Shown: positions 10,421 to 22,099 of the stretch, piece after piece
How positions within the stretch are numbered: the stretch's first letter is position 1
How the letters are laid out: every line of letters begins with the position of its first letter
Assembly: GCA_015680685.1 (NCBI GenBank)
Contig: MNCI01007684.1
Coordinates: 627,459-691,458, forward strand
Source: Gnetum montanum
Taxonomy: Eukaryota; Streptophyta; Gnetopsida; Gnetales; Gnetaceae
Reading direction: 5' to 3'
DNA: 64,000 nucleotides
Position numbers and translations under genes: made by a program
The notes under the pieces: model-generated
The model's input: only the letters and a program-made list of their open reading frames with translations
Database searches by the model: none
What the model was told of the DNA's origin: nothing

Positions 10421-12616
10421 GTATAATTAATACTTTGATACAAAAATTGAACCAATAAAATAAGCTATTGTATGCATAAGCTTATTTTATAGCTTTGTGT
10501 TTGGTGGAAGCGTGCAAGTAGAGATGGATAAGGTTGGTTGATGAAAAAATAAAAAGGTATTTATCTAGCCTTTTCACAAAGAAGGATAAGAATACCCTTA
10601 ATTTTTACAAACCTAAGCTTGTGCTAATGATATGAATAATGAGTTTTCCTTTAATAAAAGCAAATTTGCATTCATTGTTTGATTTTAATGCACTTTAAAT
10701 GGATTGCACCATGTTGGTTCAATGTTGTGACATAAAATTCTAACATTATCACTAATACTTGATACTTGTATTTGGTCCTCTTACCTGTCCATCATCAGGA
10801 GGGTCGTGGCCCATCACAATTATGTGACATTAGACTGACTGGCACTGTATCCATTTCATAATGGGAAACTTAAAAATGAAGTTCATTGGCTCCAGCTAGG
10901 GTTTCACATTGATTGTGAGTGGATATCTTGCATTTTTATACAAAAATTTAACTCCTAACTTATTTTTACAAGATTGAATTTTGCAACAAGAAGCATTGAT
11001 TATGCCATGTAATGTTGCCACCACATCTACCATCAATGCATAACATCACCACCACATGAAATTTCCACTGCACTATGCCCATTACTTTAAAGTTCTTTGA
11101 GAGTGATAGAACCTTTTAAATTTGAAACTATTATGGAAGGATAATTGAAGTTTTGAATGCTTGGTTTTTTGGTAGGGCTATTAAAATTCTTTCCCATGAT
11201 GTCCTTGATCTATTTTGAGTTATATTTCAATTTGTAGAAAAATTTCATGTAGTCTTCATTAGATATGTCATACACTTGGCCAGGACTAATGGCCTTCTTT
11301 GGATCTACATTGCCTAAATCATAGTTGAAGAGGGCTAGCTACTCCATGCAAGGCATTCATAATGTTTACCCTATCATTGTCCATTGTTGTGGTTGTAGTC
11401 AAAATTGTAGACTTGATGGTTGCTAGACTCCATCATGGATGTGCTCGCCTTAACAAGGCTATAACACCAAAGACGTGTTGGCATGACATGGAAGTTCTAG
11501 AAATAATGTTAAATTCCATGTGTCTTTTATCAAAGGAAAAGCCTGTGAAAGAGGATGCTCTGGAATATGCAATAAGAATGACTAGCCCTAGAGCTATTAT
11601 ATTAAGCTTTAGTATATCATGTATAAGAATTTTTAGTCCTTAAGATGAGAAGGCTTCCATCATTGGCGTAGGTCTTGTATCCAATGTTGTAGTTGCATGT
11701 ATATTAGGTAAAATGAAGAGACTAGTTTTTATTCAGTGGTCCTAAATGAGATAGGTGGCTATAAAGATGCATCAGGCATGGCATTCATGCTTAAATGTTG
11801 TTAATATTTTGAACTTTTAAATACATATTTAAGTGAAAAAAATTAACATTTGAGACAACCTTTCATAAACTACATGATCCAAAACATGATTGAAAAACCC
11901 ATAGTATTGTTAATTTTCATGGGATTGAGATTTATTAGTCATGGAAAATGTTAATGGATGAAAATGATGTCTTATAAAAATAAATAATTCAAAGGTTTCA
12001 TGATACCTCTCATTGAGAGCACCCCTATTCAAATTATGAAACCATACCCTAGTAATTAGACCAATAAATCATGGCCCCATGGCTAGCATGGATGATGTTG
12101 GCATCAACACTATGAATCATGCATATTAAGGAAAATGAACAATGAACGAATCTTCCCCAACACATAATCTCTAGTCCTCGGCCACTACTAGTTATAGTTC
12201 ATGCATAATTTTACCATCATGTTCAATGCACCACTGCTTGGTATTTTATGTTCACCTCACCATCATAACTCACAAGCTATGTTGGATTTGTGTTGCTGTT
12301 ACAAATATGTTGGCATTGTTATGAATAATCTAATGGAACCTCTCGAGTGTCATGCCCTCTTCATTTCACCACCCTAAGGTAACTTGGTGATTACATGGCT
12401 GGACAACTCACCCACACTAACAAATGGACTCACATTCTAAAACATGAGAGCATGTTTGGATATGTAGTGATGTGCCAATGGTAGTTAGTAAGGGAGTGCT
12501 ATGTCTCCCTCTCTATCTCTCTCTCATGAACTCTTCCTGCTACATCTCATCTCTCACTCACACTCCCTCCAACAACTCCTCAGTGGAGTGATCACTTTAA
12601 TTAAAGGATCAAACCA
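10421..12616. other. No recognisable gene; includes unidentified ORF-bearing DNA
   Basis: The frame at 11,362-11,643 (+) could encode 93 residues but shows no motif I recognise, and its composition does not suggest coding. On the minus strand near 10,800 a run reading HDPPDDGQ ends in CAG followed by GTAAGA, a good splice donor, so a decayed exon is possible. The stretch 12,505-12,560 is a CT-rich run. Otherwise it is AT-rich intergenic DNA. Confidence 0.4.
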
Positions 12617-12916
12617 ATGCTAGTGCTAGTACTGAAAATGGAGGTAGAAGTGGTGGAGGATCAAACTTTGCTAAAGTACCACAAGAAGGGGATTATGACA
12701 CACATTGTAGTTGCAGGAGAAAGCTTCATTACTAGAGCATTAGCTACTAGGATAACACTACTGAAGAAATTAAGTTCAAGATTCACTACTATCAATGATG
12801 CTAGAACTGAGTTTCTTCATGATATTGTCAACAGCAGTGTCACCTTACATCATAGAATCATAATCAAAGATATGTCAAACATTCCTATCTCTACTGTGAG
12901 ATCCAAGGTGTACTAA
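12617..12916 (+). repeat. ORF-bearing piece of a dispersed repeat
   Basis: A 99-codon frame is open here, but no protein family is recognised. The segment 12,690-12,790 (GTAGTTGCAGGAGAAAGCTTC, then ACTAGGATAACACT) matches 39,745-39,825 and, in part, 1,910-1,935, where the frame is not conserved. It is therefore better described as a dispersed repeat than as a gene. Confidence 0.45.
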
Positions 12917-13151
12917 TTCTCCTACCATTCTCCTTTTTGGTTGTCTTTTGCAATTTTTTCCTTTAATTATGAGTCCCTCTAATTTGGTTCTATATTACGA
13001 GTTATTATCAATGATGATGAATATGTTGAGTTGATAATCAATTATCTTTAGTATTTTCTTTCTATTTGTGATGTTTTCTTTTTTACTTCTACGAATTTGA
13101 GTTTTCTATTTTAAGAAACTGAGTTGATGTTTAACTCAATCTATAACTTGT

Positions 13152-14030
13152 TGATGAGTCATGAATTTGTCAGCCTTGATATTTGAGCCCTAATATTGGA
13201 TACTTGATATTGGAGCTAGGAAGCAATGTTGGATATCTGATATTGTCTTCTCTATGCTAGCCTATAAATACAACACTTAGGTGCATGGTTTGAACAACAA
13301 TAGAAAAAATATTTTTAGTTTCAATTTTCAATTAGTTTCTTCATAGATTATTTTTCAATCCTCTTATTTTCATAGTGCATGCCCACAGTGTGATGTTTGT
13401 AATCGTACGACACCTTTCTTCGAGTGTGACATACTTGGACACATTACATAACTAGAAATAAAGATCAAGATGACTTCCATCATTGCAACGTCCACTTATA
13501 TTATTATTGCTAGTAATTGTTAATTATTTACTATTTTTTTAGTTAAATTTTTCCATTTATTACTATTTACTACTCTTATTACTAAGTGGAATGAGTACTC
13601 CTTAGTCACGAGAGCTTAAGTGCAAGTACTTGGAAATCTAGTAGTGTATTGTTTAGCACACTTAGTGACATACACTTGGAAATCCCAGAAGTAGTGTCAT
13701 GAAGTCCAAGGCATGTACGAACAATTAAGAGTAGATACTCATCACACATAGGCCAGTTTACATCTTGTTTTCCATTGTTCATTAGCTTAATTAATTTACC
13801 TCTTTATCTTCATTACGAGAAAAGTAGAATTAGATAACATCATATGCCTCACTTTGGACTAAACCATACATGACAAAGCTACCACTAGTTCAAGTGGGAA
13901 GATGGAAAACTACGATCAAAACATAATGATTTAGAAACCACAGGTAATCACATTCACAAAATTCAAATAGATCATGCATGAATGCTTGTGATTCGTATGG
14001 TTGGGCATAGGGGTACCTTGTCACTCATCA
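13152..14030 (+). mobile_element. Solo LTR of the Athila-like family with an exact target duplication
   Basis: It starts TGATGAGTCATG, has GCCTATAAATA near 13,261 and ends CACTCATCA. The bases immediately before (13147-13151) and after (14031-14035) are both CTTGT, a 5 bp duplication as made by Ty3/gypsy integrases. There is no internal sequence, so recombination between two LTRs removed the element. The length is 879 bp. This copy fixes the LTR borders for the whole family. Confidence 0.9.
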
Positions 14031-14217
14031 CTTGTACTTGTAATTTAGGCATTACTAAACTTAAGTACAAACTATGTTATAATTGATATGAGATTTTTAT
14101 GTGTAGTTTTAATGAATTTAAAAAATATTATCATAAAAAAAAGAAACAATTAGAGAAGGAATCAAATTTAGATTATAATGATACATAAGTTGCCAACTCA
14201 TGAAGTAAAATGGTATT

Positions 14218-14341
14218 TGTTGGCATATTTTGGCCATTTCATGGAACAAAAAAAGTAGATACTGGAAAAAGGAAATTTCTAAAACAAATACATAAACAAC
14301 CAATGTCTTTTAAAACCATTGGAAAATATGAATAATGTTGG
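14218..14341 (+). mobile_element. Fragment: first 120 bp of the gene-carrying Tat-type LTR
   Basis: The sequence TGTTGGCATATTTTGGCCAT and what follows match the start of the LTR whose full copy runs from 58,800 downward on the minus strand (also 47,615 downward). The match covers about 120 bases, including the part that lies just beyond the captured U-box gene. It is cut off near 14,341. This shows that the gene-carrying LTR type, or its precursor, had further copies. Confidence 0.65.
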
Positions 14342-16440
14342 AAATCGTATAGAATTTCGATTCCATCGAATGAGATCAAAATGGAACTTTTTATTGATCA
14401 TACGGTGGTGCACATGGTGAGCATCGTATGGAATTTTAATTCCATCCTATGAAATTCAAAATAGAAATTCCCGAGGCTAAGGTAGTTAGATGGTATTGTA
14501 CGAAGCCTTGAATATTTGGGTTTAAGCCCATCAATACCTAGGGCATCTCTGCAATGGAAGGAGCATGAAGTAATGGAGATTGCACATCCAACATGGCAAT
14601 GATGTGAAATATATTCTTGTGGATTAATGGATAGTGTTGACGTGCTTAAAATGTTGAAAGAACAAATAGAGAGTAGTAATATTGGGAATCAGGATTCACT
14701 ACAACAAGGGTAGAATGGATGAGCTTCATGGCTGGAAAAAGTCCAAGGTAGGTCACATCATTTTGGGAAGGTGATTGGATGATCAGCTGGTAGAGAAATG
14801 ATGTAATCAAGAGCTCCATTGTGGGTCTACTAAATAGTGTCCTTTCAGGATATGCTTTGAATCACACAATGACGTCGGAGGGTACTGTACAATTGATCTC
14901 CTAATGTCTCCATATAAGAGAATTGAGGAATTATTAATGATATGGACAGAGCTAAACTCATTCACAAAAAATTTTCCACATACATGAGGGGAATGATCAT
15001 GAATCCATACGAGAGCATTAGTAAAGCAACAGATGGAGGAGTCAAGGAATCAACAAAAAAAATAGAAAGAAAAGGGAAACCACTGCCTCTGGAAACTCCA
15101 CTATGGATGATATTCATAATTTCAGCTGCTATTGACAAATCAGTGAGAGGAGAAAATTCATCCAAATGATAGATGATATAAAGAAAATAGCAAAACAAGA
15201 AACCCTCGATCATCAACACTGAACTTCTAATCTTTAGCAAGGAAATGAAGGGTTTCACCATTTACTGGTACCACCTCCTTCACCATAAGTGGAACGACTT
15301 CGAATTCAAAAATCTACTGCATTTCTTCTCTACCTTCGGCAGTTACAGAGGCCAAGTCATTGGCACTAGTGGTTACAATACCAACGAAAATGCTCCCCAA
15401 TTTGTAGATACTTAGAAAAAATTACCAACATTCATGCCCTACACCAGTGAAGCTAATGGCATAGAAACAACGGTTTCAACAGAAAAAAGTGGAAAAAAAC
15501 CCTTCATCACCATTATCATCATCAAAAACTAGCATAAGTATTAATGCTCTATTCGCACTACATCCACAATCTAGATCCAACATGATAATAATCACACTGA
15601 TGCCTCCACCTTTGCAGTAGCACCACCATTGTCATCATTTTCCTTCCCTATGGCATCGTTGACATCGAAGATGGAGGAGACGCAATGCGGTAGACTATAT
15701 ACCCTTGTCCCTGCACCTGTATAATATGGGCTTCTGTTGGTCACCGTTTATTTTTGAAGGAAAATGTTTCATTAATCAATGCCCTCAATGTTTAAGTGTG
15801 GACCATGGCTAAGGTGTGCTCACTAAGGTTTTCACTCATATCTAAACAAATATCATGACTTCTTACAACGTTGGTGGCTATATAGTCCATCTTGATTCAG
15901 TTTCTTTACAAGATCAGCACTGCAACAGACAAGACCGGCACGTTACACAGAGTAACACATAAGGTGCTTACCAAAAACAGCAACAGTGCCCAACACCAAC
16001 ACATTCATCTTTGCCATTACCAATCCATCAAGTGCAGTCATAGAAACACAAAGACATAGCAAGATAGGTGCACAACTGAATCATTAGAACCAGGAGATGT
16101 TTTAGCCGATACCGATAAATCAGAGTTACAGTTTATTCAGAAGAAATCATCATCGCTGAAGACAAATATAAAACCCGAATGCACAAAATTAAAGTCACAA
16201 AATAAAATTATAATTTCATATGGTCTGGTGGCTAAAAATAATTTCAGAAAATTTTTCTTACATGCAACAATTGTATTAATTTAATTATTTCAAATGAATT
16301 ACTAAGGCTTTATACATGGTAGGTAATTAAAATCCTAGATAAAATATGACAATTTTATGAAGCTCTTAGGAGATCTTGGATTTATTTTTATATAGGTTAT
16401 TGCTTATAAAAGCAATATTTGTAATATTTACACATGCCAA
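14342..16440. other. No gene recognised
   Basis: The motif CGTATRGAATTTYRATTCCAT occurs twice (14,347-14,372 and 14,427-14,451). Frames at 14,942-15,169 (+) and 14,962-15,261 (-) overlap in opposite directions and show no domain. The region 14,500-15,760 is less AT-rich than its surroundings and may be an old coding sequence of a mobile element, but no protease, RT or integrase motif could be read. Confidence 0.4.
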
Positions 16441-17840
16441 TGTTAGCATGATTTTCTCCTAACTTTATGTATAAGTTACAACTTCCTAACTTGTTGGGCA
16501 AGTAATATCTCCTAACTTGTTGGGCAAGTTATAACTTCCTTACTTAGGAGAGAAGTTAGCCAAGATATTTTGTAACTTACCTAACTACCTATGAGACCCT
16601 ATAAAAGGGCTTCAAGGGTAGGAAGAAAAGAAGGTCTCACACTTTTGGGATCACACACATGGGGTCTCACTTTGGGTCTTGGAGGAGGATTTGTAAGGAA
16701 GACATTGTGAAAGATTGCTTGTAAAATGACTTGCTAAAGACAAGATTTTAGCCTCTTTGTCATATTCCTATGAGTTATGCTTATTATTTTTTATTTTTTT
16801 TTAATTTTTTAGCTAGTGGTTTAGATAGTATCATGCTTGGCAAGTAATTTTGGGATTTTTAGATTGCTCTTATTGTTCTTGTTGCATGATAGAACATTTC
16901 TATTAAAATTTTTCCATAGAAGACCTTGTGTTTGAAAGCCTTAAGAGCATTTTAGTAGTAAATTTTATTATTGTGCAATGTATAGGGACCTCTATTAAGA
17001 TTGTTGTAAGAGAGCCTCTGCATGTAGTCAAGTTGTTGAACAATTCAATAGTCAAGAGGGTTTAGAAAATCTTTGGTATTTTGATAGGACCATAATAGCT
17101 TCTTTTATATTTAAAGTGGATCTCCGTGGTATTTCAATCAAAAATTTTCAAGTCTTTTAAAGGTTTTGTTGAATGCAATTATTGACATCCATTATCTAGC
17201 CAAAATGGAGTCTCGTACGTGATAGTTTACGCAACATTTTTTTGGGTAGCATAGTAGGATTATCTTGAAGAAATTGTTTATTTAAGCCTTGGAAGTTTGA
17301 ACAATTTGTAGTTATTGAATTTGGGATAGCTTTATTGCGAAGTGTTTACTCGTATCATTTTACCTTGTTTAAACATTTGAGATCTTTACACAAATCTTCT
17401 TTCTTTTTCTCTTCTTTCTATTTCCATTGAATCTCACTCTATTTCTAGTTTTCTTATGGAACTATCTCTTTCTCTAGGGAAAATTAGAAGTAGATTCATA
17501 GAGTTGTGCTCAAATGTTTTTGCAAAACTTTATTTGTTACAAGTAGGTATTATAAGGACTGCATAGACTAGGCAATTGAACAAAATAGGAATTCTCAACA
17601 ACTCACAGTACTTTGCAAAGTTGGCTGAATCTCTTTAAGATAAGTCATTTATAGTTTTACACACAACCCAATCATTTTATATTTCACAACAGCACACCGC
17701 AACAGCACACACACATACTCACATTAACTACTGAGTCTATTTGGAGGTATCTGGGCCTTGGTGTTGCCAGAAGACTAGCAAGCACCTAAATCCTGTTCGA
17801 GGACACTCATTGGCGGTCGTGTCCCAAATGGTCGCGAATA
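16441..17840 (+). mobile_element. Solo (or isolated) LTR of the Tat-type family, short form without captured gene
   Basis: It begins TGTTAGCATG, ends GGTCGCGAATA (relatives end GGTCGCCAACA) and has CCCTATAAAAGGG at about 16,597-16,610 as a TATA box. It matches, on the opposite strand, 55,724-57,080 and 45,263-45,920. It also has the leader-side blocks seen at 48,553-49,235 and 54,695-55,446. At 1.4 kb it has only about 160 bp upstream of the TATA box, where the LTRs at 45,263 and 55,724 have about 1.8 kb. No exact target duplication was found (GCCAA versus GTATT). Confidence 0.75.
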
Positions 17841-18599
17841 GTATTATTGAAAATAAGAATAGTAAATGAGATAATCCTTTGAATGTAATCATGATAAGCA
17901 TACAAGAATCTTCTTCTATGAGTTAATTTAAAAGATAAAAATATTATTTTTAGTCTATGCAACACCATAGATATTTTGTTTTATATTAAATATTTTTAAG
18001 GTTTTTATCACTTAAATCATGTATGTTCTTTTTTTTCCCTTTACATCCTCTATTTAATCATTTTCCCTTTACATTATTTATTTACAAACTAATTTGAAAC
18101 ATAAAAACATTATTTTTAATTTACAGAACATTGTATGTTTTCTTTCATATTATAGAACTTTAAGGTTTTATCACATAAATCTTGTATGTTCTGTTATTTT
18201 CCCCTTTACATCCTTTGTTTATTCGTTTTCCAATAGAATATAGAAAGAAGCATAAGTATTCAATTTATCATTATGTAGAAAAGCTTGTTTGCAATCAAGT
18301 TCCTCTAAAAATAATACTTATGAATTATTATGTTATATTTCAAGGAATTAGTAAGGACTCATGGGTGGGAATTAGAGGGGATGAAAAAAATAAAAATGTT
18401 CTGATGTGTTATTTGGAGCATTAGCATCCAAGCATAATAAATTGATTATCGATATAGTTCTTAGTAGAACTTGTTCTGCTAATTTAGAGCTCCATGCTAG
18501 AGTTGTTTCTTTAAAACCAAACATCTTCTATTTCGCTTCGAATAACATAAACTTCACAATGGTTGGTACATTTTTCTTTAATTGATGTAGTCATCCATA
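17841..18599. repeat. AT-rich DNA with a direct duplication of about 120 bp
   Basis: The block at about 17,935-18,055 recurs at 18,103-18,225 (both with AAGGTTTTTATCAC- and CCTTTACATCCT-like runs), a period of about 168 bases. The frame at 18,182-18,424 crosses the second copy and has no known domain. Nothing else was recognised. Confidence 0.5.
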
Positions 18600-19680
18600 T
18601 TCAAATTTAGGTTTCACATTAACTTTTTGAAGTGAAATTGAAACTAATGTATTTAATTACATTATATAAATGAATGTATTAAATTTTGTTTCATGAAGCA
18701 TTAAGACCTTTTTAATTTCCAATTTCTTTTTACAAAATCTTAATATAAAAAACTTAGAGAAAATTCAAATTCTATAATAAAGTTTAGTATAATGTACATG
18801 TAGTTGCATTGGAAGCTTGTAATAAACCAAGAGCTCTTATTATTACTATAATAAAGAGCTATGATTATTACCAGACTAGCTAAAGCCTTAGCATATGTTA
18901 ACAAGATTCACTTGCCATCATTTTTTCGATGAATTCAAATTTGATAATTTTTTAAAGGGTTGTTTGGATATCTTAAAGTTTATTCAAGAATGGTTCATGA
19001 AACTCAAACTGAAAGGATATTGTTAGTTCTATTGAGGCTCATTGGCTCTTGGACAAAGGTATAGAAAAAGTAGAGCTGTATGAAAATAATTAAGAAATTA
19101 GGCACTCCTTACTATCTTTATTCACTTTAATTTTTCCATAGAGCCTATATTCATGAGATAAAGTCAAAAATGGTAATGGTATTTTTAATTATCAAATTAT
19201 TTACCTTTGTGATCGACAACTAAAAGCATGTACTAGAACATAACAAGTAATGCTCTCTCTTGAATCCAAAAGTTCTTATTTTGCAACATTATAATTTTCT
19301 TAAGTTGATTTCTTTAATCATTTTCATTGTCATTTTAACTTTATTAGATGAAAATGCAAATTGGTTCAAATGGAAAAGTAGAGGCTATGAATATTGACCT
19401 TGAAGAACACATAGACTACATTTTCGTATCATCCATAGCTATTATCATATCCCAAGTCTACAAAGATATTACACGAGAAGCTACAAAAAATGTTGCACAA
19501 ACAATAAAAGGAGTAAAAATAGTAGCCAACCTAGTTGATTTAGTTACTGAACTAGAAAAATCATAAATGTTGTCATATATATATATATATTGGCGGAGGA
19601 ATTATAGAAGTCATTTTTCATGCTACTTTGATGTTTAATTTTTGACGGTCAATGTCATACTTCTGATTTCATCCAGTAAT
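18600..19680 (+). pseudogene. Second copy of an unidentified diverged sequence, with a short C-terminal-like frame
   Basis: This is the partner of 9,060-10,420. A frame at 19,348-19,566 (72 codons) is opened by a possible splice acceptor region and reads VYKDITREATKNVAQTIKGV followed by VDLVTELEKS and a stop. The regular charge pattern suggests an amphipathic helix at a protein C-terminus. The equivalent positions in the other copy contain stops and indels. I do not recognise the family. An (AT)n run follows at about 19,577-19,590. Confidence 0.35.
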
Positions 19681-20720
19681 GATAAAATCTAGTACCATGT
19701 TAGTATATTCAAAATCAAATCTAGTAATGATATATATGCTTAGTATATGTTATGTTAATCTTTCTATCTGGATAGATTTTTGGTTGGTTATTCTCAATAT
19801 AGAGTGTTTGAATTTTATTATAATATAAATTTTATTAGTGAATTTTGGTCATTTATGTTTAAATTCTCATACCATTTATCATTTTTGTGTTCATGTAAAA
19901 TTTGTTACAAGATTGAAATAAAATTTTAGTTTTATTTAGTTGATATGAATATTAATTTTGTGCAAGTGAAAATGGATGGATTTTGACAAGGAATTACTGC
20001 ATTTTCCATGAGGTTGCAAATTTTGTTAATATTCATTGGATTGCAAACTTCTTGGATAATCATTATTTGTGAAAAAATTGGCCAATTAATATCTATAATT
20101 ACAATCTTCCAACATTTGATTATTTGACTCCATGTTATTTGTGTTGGTATATTCTTTCAAAATTCTTCATGCAATTTTTTTAAATGAAAATATTAGGCTT
20201 TTTCTTATTTCCACAAATTTAATTAAAGAATAAATTTACTCCAATTTAACCATATGAAAATATCATAAAATTCCCATATATGTTTTTACCTTTGTGTTGC
20301 ACCATTTCTTTGAATGTCCCAAGTACAATAAGATACTTTCTTTAAACTAATATTTATAGAATTTTGAAAAATAAATAGAGGTATTTATTTTTTAAGTTAC
20401 AATATTAAAGTTCAAGCATAAGTACAAAACACCTAACATAATTTAATTAGTAAAAATGAGGTATGAGCCTAGTGGTAAGACTCTTGATTTGGAAACTTCA
20501 AGTTATATGTTTGATTTTGGTGGGCTATATTATTTTGATGGTAATCATTATTTAAGAAAATATTTTGGGTTCAAACACCCCTTTCCTCTAAATGATTTAA
20601 ATAATGGAAATCAAAGTTTTTACCATTAAGTATAAGATAATTTTATCAAATATATCAAAATCTAAGCTAGAGCTTATTATCTTATTATATAAGAGGTTAT
20701 CGATTAAAGTAACTTATCAG
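19681..20720. other. AT-rich DNA containing one SINE-like piece
   Basis: No gene. The only structured part is the SINE-like segment at 20,458-20,600. The rest is low-complexity AT-rich sequence with chance stops in all frames. Confidence 0.4.
20458..20600 (+). mobile_element. SINE-like, tRNA-derived repeat candidate
   Basis: TGAGCCTAGTGGTAAG resembles a pol III A box (TRGCNNAGYNGG). About 40 bases on, TATGTTTGATTTTGGTGGGC resembles a decayed B box, and GGGTTCAAACACCCC is a second B-box-like block. The latter two blocks recur in order on the minus strand at 9,595-9,770. Target duplications and a tail were not identified. Confidence 0.35.
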
Positions 20721-21579
20721 TGGTGGAGCAATCCAACACCCAACCATACAAGTCACATGTATTTCATGCATGACTAGATCATAATTCGTGGAGGAAGCAA
20801 TGTGATTATGCTACTAATTGATTTAAGTTTGAGACCTTTGTCTTCCCACATGGAGCTAGTGAAGTCTACGTGCATGATTTAGCTCACAGTGAGGTATAAG
20901 ATCTATTGATGTTGTTTGGCCATCTCGCTCCTAGTGAACATGGTAAAGTGAAAAGAGTTTCTAAGTCTAAGTTTAACTAAAATAGTAAATAAATCTATTC
21001 TATCCAAGGTGATTACTATTCAATATTGACCTACCATACACACCTTGGGCTTCATGTAACTACTATTAGGATTACCAAGTACTTTGCTACTAGGCAAACC
21101 AAGTAATAACACTAGTAGGTTATCAAGCAATTACATTTAAGTGCTTGAGATCAGTCGTACTCATTCTTCTTAACAATAGTAATGGTAAAGTGCATGGAAA
21201 AGTACACATTAACTAAGAAAAAAGTATACATTATTTTAAGTAAAATAGTAAACTAGAAAAATGCTGCAATAGTATGAAATAACTTGATCTTTGTTGTCAG
21301 TCACACTTGTGTCCAAGTACAATATTCTTGAATAAAGATTCCGTACACTACATCATATTGCACTATGAGTATTCACACTTCTAAGTGATAAAGACTAACT
21401 TACAAAAACAAACTACAAGAGTTACACTACTATTGAATGAAAATTTATTGCAGATCCATGCACCTGAGTGTTGTATTTATAGGTAAGCATGCATATTGAC
21501 ATATCACATATATGATAACATAACTAGTGCTACAATATCATATATTTGATATTGTAGTTTCCAAAATTTTAATTTATCA
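20721..21579 (-). mobile_element. 3' LTR of an Athila-like element on the minus strand
   Basis: On the minus strand the LTR starts TGATAAATT at 21,579, directly after the polypurine tract GTTGTGGGGTA. It passes a TATA box (plus-strand GTATTTATAGG, about 21,474) and ends near 20,721. The length is about 859 bp. It is downstream of the accessory ORF at 24,225-22,100, as expected for a 3' LTR. Confidence 0.75.
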
Positions 21580-22099
21580 TACCCCACAACTAACTGAAAA
21601 ATCATCCTCAAGTTAAAAAAAAATGAGGATAGAGTTCCTTACAAACTCAGGAGGTAGATTTACATGACACTTTATGCCATAATAGTGTTCCTACAAAAAT
21701 GACACAAGACATGATAGGACAAACCTTGACAAAAAAAATTGGACTATGTGATTCCTTGTGGTGGTGGCTCCACCATCGGTTACTTCCCCTTATCCTCAAG
21801 CTTCTAGAATTTTTATTTGTTCAAGGATGTCTAAATTTTCTCCTCCTCCATTCTCAAGGCATGTACCATCCATACTTTTTCTGCAATGTGTGATGGAGTA
21901 GGTACATCCCATGGACATGGCAGCTACAAAAAAATTTAACTAGATTTGACATACCATGTTGTAAACTACCTCCTCTCGTATTCAAATTCCTTGGCCTTGG
22001 CTTGTAACTCATGATAATCAGATAAACTTTTGGCCAGATTCATTACAACATATTTTTGCCCTTGGTAGTCAACCTTAACTACTTCTAGCTTAAATTTTG
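21580..22099 (-). mobile_element. 3' UTR of the minus-strand Athila-like element
   Basis: The sequence just before the 3' LTR on the minus strand carries the polypurine tract and, further out, decayed sequence without a usable frame. CTTGAGGATGATTTTTCAGT next to the tract matches the same site at 63,919 and 8,039. Confidence 0.55.

Noticed and set aside
19577-19590. (AT)n run as a regulatory site.
   Set aside because: A simple microsatellite in AT-rich DNA; nothing around it supports a function.
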